Shown piece after piece: positions 40,593 to 46,132 of a stretch of 46,132 bases of DNA. The notes under the pieces are model-generated. The model searched no databases. It worked only from the letters and a program-made list of their open reading frames with translations, and was not told where the DNA came from. Source of the stretch: Mucilaginibacter xinganensis (GTDB lineage Bacteria > Bacteroidota > Bacteroidia > Sphingobacteriales > Sphingobacteriaceae); contig JAMFSA010000156.1 in NCBI GenBank assembly GCA_026225055.1, forward strand, positions 1-46,132, written 5' to 3'. How positions within the stretch are numbered: the first letter of the stretch is position 1; every line of letters begins with the position of its first letter. The position numbers and the translations under genes are program-made.

Positions 40593-40636
40593 TTTCCACT
40601 TTAATACTTTTTCATCAGATATAGTATGATGCGGGG
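40593..40636. other. attR: right junction of the integrated element
   Basis: The element arm TTTCCACTTTAA (40593-40604) is followed by ten bases and TC at 40615-40616, then host comM sequence. It is the mirror of attL at 28435-28478. Confidence 0.85.
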
Positions 40637-41453
40637 AACGAAAGGGCCTTACAGTCACCAACGCATCCGCGGCAGCCAATTTACCAGCTACGGAATGAAT
40701 CTTAGTGGTTTCTAATGATTCATATAAACTCAAAGGTGGTAATATGGATGGCAGTCTTCGCGCCAGCATAGTTTTACCTGCTCCCGGCGGACCGATCAGG
40801 ATCACATTATGCCCTCCTGCTGCTGCAATTTCCAGCGCACGCTTTATATTTTCCTGGCCTTTTACTTCGCTAAAATCGCTGTCGTAATTGCTGAGGCTGT
40901 CATAAAATTCTTCGCGGGTATTTACAATTTCACGGGTAAGCTGCATATCGCCATTAAAAAAGCCTGCTACTTCCTTTATGCTTTCAACGCCATAAACTTC
41001 CAGGTCGTTTACAATGGCGGCTTCACGTGCGTTTTGTTTGGGGAGAATGAAGCCTTTAAAGCCATCTTTGCGCGCCTGTATCGCTATCGGGAGCGCTCCT
41101 TTTATAGGTTGCAGCCCGCCATCGAGCGATAGCTCACCCATAATTAAATACTTGTCGAGGTTTTCTGTTTCTATCTGTCCCGATGCAGCCAATACACCGG
41201 TTACAATGGTAAGGTCGTAGGCCGAACCTTCCTTGCGGATATCAGCCGGAGCCATATTCACTACCACCTGCTGTCGCGGCATCCGGAAACCGCAATTGCG
41301 CAATGCCGATTCAATGCGGAAATAGCTTTCCTTTATAGCATTATCGGGCAGGCCCACAATAAAAAATTTTGTGCCGGCAGCAATGTTCACTTCAACCGTA
41401 ATAGTTATGGCCTCAATGCCAAAAACCGCGCTGCCAAATGTTTTAACTAACAC
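40615..41453 (-). pseudogene. comM: comM/yifB N-terminal fragment, separated by element insertion
   Basis: 280 host residues plus eight element-encoded ones (EKVLKWKK) before a stop at 40587. It has the S5-fold N-terminal domain (VKTFGSAVFGIEAITITVE, MPRQQVVVNMAPADIRKEG) and the AAA+ Walker A VILIGPPGAGKTML (about 217-230), ending RPFRSPHHTISD at the junction. The partner half with Walker B is at 27755-28454. Without it the ATPase site is incomplete. If excised, codon 280 (GAC) is rebuilt from GA here plus C from 28454. Confidence 0.95.
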
Positions 41454-41534
41454 TAATGATAAAGTTTATTCAGAAGCGTAAGTTATAGATTTTTTCCTGA
41501 TAGATGAAATAAAACAGAAGGCAGAATAAGCAGT

Positions 41535-41933
41535 CTATTTTACCACGATATTATCATTAAACATGGTTACTGTATAGCTTTGCGTTGCTGTGAGTTTTAA
41601 AATACTGGTGCCTCTTTGCAGCGAAGTAAACTGCCATGTATCAGTACCAAAATCACCAACGGACTGTGAATTAGCCGGAGCTGTATGCGTATGGCTATCC
41701 AAGTGTAACATGGCAGCATTATATTGCCAGTCGTTATAAGTAAATCCACCATCGCCCGGGTTTGATACCGTTACCGATATAGTTTGCCCTTTTACTACCG
41801 ACAATGTTTTGCCTGTATCGGCAACTGAAAGCCTTAAAGCTGCTTTGGGAGTGCTGTTATCCTTTTTGCATGATGCCAGTACAATTATACCTGCTGTAAA
41901 TAAAAATAATGCTGATCTGTAAAGGTTCGCCAT
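41535..41933 (-). CDS. Chagasin-like (I42) protease-inhibitor family lipoprotein
   Basis: 132 residues. Lipoprotein leader MANLYRSALFLFTAGIIVLASC. The mature part contains VVKGQTISVTVSNPGDGGFTY then NDW (chagasin loop L2 pattern N-P-x-x-G-x-x-W), VGDFGTDTWQF (loop L4 G-x-x-G-x-x-x-W-x-F) and RGTSILKL, ending in a beta strand. This is the Ig-like I42 fold that inhibits cysteine peptidases. The third inhibitory loop (R-P-W) is replaced by TATQSY, so inhibition is uncertain. Upstream of comM by 81 bp, leftward. Confidence 0.6.
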   Translation of the reverse strand: MANLYRSALFLFTAGIIVLASCKKDNSTPKAALRLSVADTGKTLSVVKGQTISVTVSNPGDGGFTYNDWQYNAAMLHLDSHTHTAPANSQSVGDFGTDTWQFTSLQRGTSILKLTATQSYTVTMFNDNIVVK

Positions 41934-41994
41934 GGTTTTAGTGATTGGTTTACTGATATAACGAACCTGGCAGGCTAAACGCTACAAAACCGAT

Positions 41995-42186
41995 CTACTT
42001 TGATGCCTGGTCAAACACTAATTTATTTTTCATGCATTTATGGCACCGGTACCTCTTTAAAGGAAGCCAGAATAAAAAGGTTTTGATTAAAGACCCTCTC
42101 GATATTCGAATAAGATCTGACATGTCGCCTTTCCCACATGGACATGCCGGCTCACTGGCTAAATGGAGTTTATTATCGGGTAGCAT
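41995..42186 (-). CDS. Small zinc-ribbon-like protein (paralogue B)
   Basis: 63 residues. ACPCGKGDMSDLIRISRGSL and FLFWLPLKRYRCHKCMKNK match paralogue A at 21989-22174: C-x-C or C-x-x-C early, R-I-x-R-G, K-x-x-x-F-W-L-P-x-x-R, then C-x-x-C-M-x-K. Four cysteines for one metal site. Function unknown; two diverged copies within 20 kb suggest a lineage-specific family. Confidence 0.72.
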   Translation of the reverse strand: MLPDNKLHLASEPACPCGKGDMSDLIRISRGSLIKTFLFWLPLKRYRCHKCMKNKLVFDQASK

Positions 42187-42316
42187 ATAGCTGTTGCTTA
42201 ATGTAAAAAAATGTCTTACATCTCACAAATAGCCTATAACTGGTAGTTAAACAAATATAACCATAAAGCCTGATACCAATATTAAGTTTTTGCTAAATTA
42301 TACGGGGGGACTACAT

Positions 42317-43894
42317 TTAATTTTGTTCAACAACCTCAAATCCAGCCAGCAGATCAACATCCGGGTCCATTTTGATAGTTTTTGGCTTTGCTGAAACCGG
42401 CACCGCAATGGCTGTTTCCTTGTTGCTTACAACTATTGTGTGTGTTTCATTATTAATACTATAAGTTAAAGGAAATTCAAAAAGCATATCCTGCTTTTGA
42501 GTTATCAGCATATTAACAACTTTTTTAGCGGCATCATACTTCCAGCTAATACTCAATTGCGGGTGGCCCGATGTATATAACCATTGTTTAAAGAATGGCT
42601 CCAGGTTTTGCCCGCTCGCCTGTTCCATTGCCCGCCTCAGGTCTGTTGTATTGGCATTAGCACCTTTTTCTTTAGCATAATAGGCTCGTATGCCTTTCCA
42701 AAATAGGGTATCGCCTAATTTTCTTCGCAGCATATGCAACACCCAGCCCCCTTTTTCATAATTGTTTGCATTTAATAACTGTGCATTGATATCCTTAACC
42801 GCGCTATCAATAACAGGAGTGAGCTTTTGATGTTCAAAATTTATCACTTTTTGGCGGTCTGATATTTGACGTTTTTTCAGCGTATCGGTGCCATATTTAT
42901 GTTCGAGGTAGCAATTAGTCATATAGGTGGCAAAACCTTCGCTCAGCCATAAGTTTAGCCAGCCTGTTTCCGTAACCGCATCGCCAAACCATTGGTGGGC
43001 AATTTCATGCGCCATCAATTCTTCATCATATGCTATATCTATTAGCTTTTCATCATAAAATATAGCGCTGGAGTTTTCCATTGCCTCAAAAATGGTTTTT
43101 GATTGTACGTTAGCCAGTTTCTTAAATTCATACGGACCAATTTTGCCGATGTAATATTTTAATATTTCGGGCGCATATGCATAGCTTTTAAAGCCAATTG
43201 CCTTATTCTCCGGGAAAACATAACTATAAACCGGGATGCCATTAACCGTACCCGACTGCTCAATGGCAAAATCGGCAACGCCTATTACCATAACCTTTGT
43301 CGGCAGGGGTTCTGTTTCCTGCCAGTGGGTGAATTTGATATGATTTGCCAGCTGCTTTTCTTCGATCTTTAACCCGTTTGATACTACCTGGTAATGATCG
43401 GGAGCGGTTACCATAAAATCAAGCGAGGCTTTGTCTGATGGGTAATCGGCACAAGGCAGCCAGTTATGGGCACGATTGGGCCAGTTATCGCCAAAAAATG
43501 TGCGTTTACCAAACTTATTGGTAGATATGATCAAGCCATCAGCAGGTATACCCTGGTAGTTGATAGTATAAATATGCGTAGTATTTGTTTTTGCAGGCGA
43601 GGCGATGCTCACCACATCACTATCCTGTGCAAAGCTTAAATTATTCCCATTTTCAGTTATTGAAGATACCAGCATCCCTTTGCCAGTACTGTTCTTCTTC
43701 ACCAGGTTTAATTGCACCTGCGGCACATCCTGCAAAAATTTAATGGTAACGGCAGCCTGTCCTTTTATGGTATCGTTATCATCATTCAGTTTTATAGAGA
43801 AGCTATAATGCTGCACATCAATGCCGGGGAAGGTAGTTTGCGCGAAAGCAGTGGTCGCGATAAAAAAGCAGCTGATTATTAAAATAATTCTCAT
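42317..43894 (-). CDS. M1-family aminopeptidase, exported
   Basis: 525 residues. Signal peptide MRIILIISCFFIATTAFAQ. EAMENSSAIFYDE is the G-A-M-E-N-type exopeptidase motif, and HEIAHQWFGDAV with 18 further residues to LSEGFATY gives H-E-x-x-H-x18-E, the zinc site. A Tyr for transition-state stabilisation would be in the helical region that follows. The long C-terminal domain of large M1 enzymes is absent, matching shorter bacterial members. Periplasmic peptide trimming is likely. Confidence 0.93.
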   Translation of the reverse strand: MRIILIISCFFIATTAFAQTTFPGIDVQHYSFSIKLNDDNDTIKGQAAVTIKFLQDVPQVQLNLVKKNSTGKGMLVSSITENGNNLSFAQDSDVVSIASPAKTNTTHIYTINYQGIPADGLIISTNKFGKRTFFGDNWPNRAHNWLPCADYPSDKASLDFMVTAPDHYQVVSNGLKIEEKQLANHIKFTHWQETEPLPTKVMVIGVADFAIEQSGTVNGIPVYSYVFPENKAIGFKSYAYAPEILKYYIGKIGPYEFKKLANVQSKTIFEAMENSSAIFYDEKLIDIAYDEELMAHEIAHQWFGDAVTETGWLNLWLSEGFATYMTNCYLEHKYGTDTLKKRQISDRQKVINFEHQKLTPVIDSAVKDINAQLLNANNYEKGGWVLHMLRRKLGDTLFWKGIRAYYAKEKGANANTTDLRRAMEQASGQNLEPFFKQWLYTSGHPQLSISWKYDAAKKVVNMLITQKQDMLFEFPLTYSINNETHTIVVSNKETAIAVPVSAKPKTIKMDPDVDLLAGFEVVEQN

Positions 43895-43935
43895 GAGCTA
43901 ATATAATAGTAGGTCAGTATTCTTGTTACATACAA

Positions 43936-43970
43936 GAGCCCTCTAATTAAAAACTAAAGGGCTCCGATTT
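43936..43970. terminator. Hairpin GAGCCCT...AGGGCTC
   Basis: 43936-43942 pairs with 43958-43964 around a 15-nt AT-rich loop, with T residues on the plus strand. It lies between the ffh remnant and the M1 gene and may be the original ffh-operon terminator. Confidence 0.55.
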
Positions 43971-43999
43971 TTATATAATTCCCCTTTAGGGGTTAGTGC

Positions 44000-44078
44000 T
44001 TACATCTTCGGCATGCGGCGCATCATGCTGGCCATGGCTGCCGGGTCGCTAATTTGTTTCATTACCTTGCGGAGATCA
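44000..44078 (-). pseudogene. Remnant copy of the ffh 3' end
   Basis: Read leftward it encodes DLRKVMKQISDPAAMASMMR then RMPKM and TAA, almost the same as the real ffh terminus at 44859-44937 (DMRKVMKQMSNPAAM...). About 70 of 79 bases agree. It has no start or upstream coding sequence. It lies directly downstream of the TonB-domain gene. Confidence 0.88.
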
Positions 44079-44096
44079 TTTTAGTATTTATATATA

Positions 44097-44840
44097 CTAA
44101 TTGCCGTATGCAAATTGAACAGGTATTGTGTATTCGACAGCTACAGGTTTACCATTTAATATACCCGGCAGCCATTCTCCTGTAAGTTGCTTTACGGCAT
44201 TCAATGCCGATTCATCCAGACCATAACCCAACGATTTTAGTACTTTATAATCAGAAATATGCCCATCCTCATTAACCACAAAAGTGATAAAAACTTTCCC
44301 GCCAATTCTTTTCTCTTTTGCTTCAGCAGGAAATTTTAGATTTCTCGCGATAGTTACCTTGCGCATTACATCTCCGTCAACGTAAACAGGAGGTCTTTGT
44401 AAAAATGAAAATGTAACACTTGAGCCATTTATAACATTGTAGGCCATTGATGTATCGTCCGGGTTTATATTACAAGTGATCAGTTTTTTATTGGTATAAT
44501 CATATTGGATCTGAATTTTTTTATCGAAACCCCATGCTGTCCAAACGCCAATTTTCTTACCTTGTTCATAACGGCCGCTATCAGCTAGCGTACTAATAAA
44601 CCCATAAAATTTCCATATACTATCTTTCAGGTTATGCTGGTATGAGCCGTCACATACCAAGTCGCCATTATAATAAGTGTGCGCAATATATTTGCCTTGT
44701 TTGGTATTCGTATCAGTATTTAAAACGTAAAATTCTTCTTTAAGATTTTTATCAGGGCTTATTAACGTGCGCTTTATTGTTTGCGCAAAAATGTTGACTG
44801 ATAAAAAAACTAATCCAAGAAAAACAATACATTTTTTCAT
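44097..44840 (-). CDS. Exported protein with MORN-like repeats and TonB C-terminal domain
   Basis: 247 residues. Signal peptide MKKCIVFLGLVFLSVNIFAQ. The middle has MORN-like units (GKYIAHTYYNGDLVCDGSYQ, KKIGVWTAWG). The C-terminal 80 residues (AEAKEKRIGGKVFITFVVNE then DGHISDYKVLKSLGYGLDES) are the TonB_C fold. In Bacteroidota such proteins are annotated as energy-transducer-like. It is bracketed by two copies of the ffh end, so its insertion there is likely secondary. Confidence 0.85.
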   Translation of the reverse strand: MKKCIVFLGLVFLSVNIFAQTIKRTLISPDKNLKEEFYVLNTDTNTKQGKYIAHTYYNGDLVCDGSYQHNLKDSIWKFYGFISTLADSGRYEQGKKIGVWTAWGFDKKIQIQYDYTNKKLITCNINPDDTSMAYNVINGSSVTFSFLQRPPVYVDGDVMRKVTIARNLKFPAEAKEKRIGGKVFITFVVNEDGHISDYKVLKSLGYGLDESALNAVKQLTGEWLPGILNGKPVAVEYTIPVQFAYGN

Positions 44841-44858
44841 GTACGAATTGTTTTTAAA

Positions 44859-46132
44859 TTACATTTTAGGCATGCGGCGCATCATGCTGGCCATGGCTGC
44901 CGGGTTGCTCATTTGTTTCATCACCTTACGCATATCATCAAACTGCTTTATCAGGCGGTTCACTTCGGCAAGATCGGTACCTGAGCCTTTGGCAATACGG
45001 TTGCGCCTGCTTTGGTTAATGGTATCCGGGTTTTCTTTTTCGTGTGGCGTCATTGATTGTATAATGGCCTCAATAGCTTTAAAGGCATTATCATCAACCT
45101 CCACATTCTTCATCATTTTGCCTACGCCCGGTATCATGCCCATCAGATCCTTCATGTTACCCATTTTCTTGATCTGCTGTATCTGGCTGTAAAAATCGTT
45201 GAAGTCGAATTTATTTTTGCGGATCTTTTTTTGCAATTCCGCGGCTTCCTTCTCGTCAAACTGCTGTTGCGCACGTTCAACCAGGGATACCACATCACCC
45301 ATACCCAAAATCCTTGATGCCATACGATCGGGGTGGAAAATGTCAAGCGCTTCCATCTTTTCGCCGGTACCAATAAATTTGATAGGCTTATTAACAACCG
45401 ATTTTATTGATAAAGCGGCACCACCACGGGTATCACCATCCAATTTGGTTAAAACAACACCGGTAAAATCAAGGCGGTCATTGAACACCTTTGCCGTATT
45501 AACCGCATCCTGACCAGTCATTGAATCGACCACAAACAAGATCTCGTGCGGCTTAACGGCATCTTTTACCTGCTCAATCTCGAGCATCATGGCCTCATCA
45601 ATTGATAAGCGGCCGGCGGTATCAATAATCACCACATTGTGGCCATTTTGTTTGGCTAAGGCAATCCCTTCTCTTGCTATCGCGATTGGATCTTTTGATT
45701 CACGGTTTGAATATACCGGAACACCTATCTGCTCGCCTAATACCTCCAGCTGGTCAATAGCCGCGGGGCGGTAAATATCATCAGCAACCAGTAATGGCTT
45801 TTTGTTCTTTTGTGTTTTAAGGAAATGGGCCAGCTTACCGGTAAAAGTTGTTTTACCCGCACCGTTCAAACCCGCTATCAATATGATGGTTGGTGTAGAC
45901 GGGAAATTAAGCTCGGCAGTGCTGCCGCCCATTAACTGGGTAAGCTCATCATTCATGATCTTGGTGAGCAACTGGCCCGGCGAAATGGAGGTTAGCACAT
46001 TTTCGCCCATTGCCTTTTGGCGCACCTCATCGGTAAATGCTTTGGCTGTTTTATAGTTTACGTCGGCATCCAGAAGGGCTTTGCGTATTTCCTTCATGGT
46101 TTCAGCCACGTTTATTTCAGTAATTGTACCCT
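44859..46132 (-). CDS. ffh: Signal recognition particle protein Ffh, N-terminus beyond right edge
   Basis: About 424 residues visible, still open at the right edge (upstream reading GTITEINVAETMKEIRKALL). Typical full length is about 450, so only the first N-domain residues are missing. The G domain has GLNGAGKTTFTGKLA (P-loop), LLVADDIYRPAAIDQL, VIIDTAGRLSID, VVLTKLDGDTRGG and FIGTGEKMEALD. The M domain (MIPGVGKMM..., then Met-rich KVMKQMSNPAAMASMMRR) binds the signal peptide and 4.5S RNA. It targets membrane and exported proteins with FtsY. Confidence 0.96.
   Translation of the reverse strand, partial: GTITEINVAETMKEIRKALLDADVNYKTAKAFTDEVRQKAMGENVLTSISPGQLLTKIMNDELTQLMGGSTAELNFPSTPTIILIAGLNGAGKTTFTGKLAHFLKTQKNKKPLLVADDIYRPAAIDQLEVLGEQIGVPVYSNRESKDPIAIAREGIALAKQNGHNVVIIDTAGRLSIDEAMMLEIEQVKDAVKPHEILFVVDSMTGQDAVNTAKVFNDRLDFTGVVLTKLDGDTRGGAALSIKSVVNKPIKFIGTGEKMEALDIFHPDRMASRILGMGDVVSLVERAQQQFDEKEAAELQKKIRKNKFDFNDFYSQIQQIKKMGNMKDLMGMIPGVGKMMKNVEVDDNAFKAIEAIIQSMTPHEKENPDTINQSRRNRIAKGSGTDLAEVNRLIKQFDDMRKVMKQMSNPAAMASMMRRMPKM

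Larger units (their letters stand above)
28457..40616. mobile_element. ~12.16-kb serine-integrase element inserted in comM
   Basis: Evidence for the limits: comM is cleanly split, and its halves rejoin in frame to 512 codons. The two ends carry inverted att arms, and a large serine integrase gene starts 51 bp inside the left host/element junction. Interior base composition is much more AT-rich than the flanks. Cargo includes DUF262-DUF1524 nuclease, HEPN-like protein, a polymerase-motif protein, an XRE regulator, adenine methyltransferase and many small unknowns. No transfer, capsid or relaxase gene is seen. Confidence 0.9.

Overview
The window looks like chromosome from a Bacteroidota bacterium of the family Sphingobacteriaceae, with Mucilaginibacter or a close relative as my best guess. 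Supporting signs are a TAnnTTTG-type -7 promoter motif, many small lipoproteins with LAAC/LASC lipoboxes, outer-membrane beta-barrel paralogues, a GlnRS, a UPF0173 hydrolase, and intergenic repeats of the TGTCATCCTGAGC and GTAGAGACGC types. The genus is an inference from gene style, not from a marker gene.

Host region 1 (1-28454) is ordinary chromosome. It holds a GNAT acetyltransferase cut by the left edge, a DUF6624-like lipoprotein, a class-C beta-lactamase-fold serine hydrolase, YbaB and a UPF0173 metal hydrolase. These are followed by glycogen synthesis genes (glgC-glgA, overlapping), polA, tag, an AhpD-like protein, two overlapping VOC proteins, an alkyltransferase-like protein lacking the catalytic Cys, and trmB. 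Next come a YtxH/membrane stress-type cluster, an AI-2E-family permease, an NtrC-type response regulator with a tiny histidine-kinase-like DHp partner, two beta-barrel proteins, enoyl-CoA hydratase with a stand-alone B12-binding protein, and glnS. The region ends with glycosyltransferases, GtrA and an M20 amidohydrolase.

The centre (about 28457-40616, about 12.16 kb, clearly more AT-rich) is an integrated mobile element. It has split the host comM/yifB gene (Mg-chelatase-like AAA+ ATPase). Joining the two host flanks at a TC/GA dinucleotide restores one in-frame 512-residue ComM. Joining the two element ends gives a symmetric attP: 12-bp inverted arms, each 10 bp from the same TC. The element encodes a large serine integrase next to its left end, a DUF262-DUF1524 (GmrSD-like) putative defence nuclease with small companions, and a second small serine recombinase. 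It also encodes a HEPN-like protein, a 330-residue protein carrying recognisable family-A DNA polymerase motifs A, B and C, and a candidate 81-nt structured RNA. A tight leftward operon of five very small genes is divergent from an XRE regulator, and a D12-class adenine methyltransferase sits near the right end. I see no relaxase, conjugation or virion genes, so it resembles a compact defence-carrying integrative element or satellite.

Host region 2 (40617-46132) continues with the N-terminal half of comM, a chagasin-like lipoprotein, a small zinc-ribbon paralogue of the one at 22 kb, and an M1 aminopeptidase. At the ffh 3' end, an approximately 79-bp copy of the ffh terminus lies on the far side of a TonB-domain gene, which suggests an insertion or duplication there. 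ffh itself runs off the right edge.
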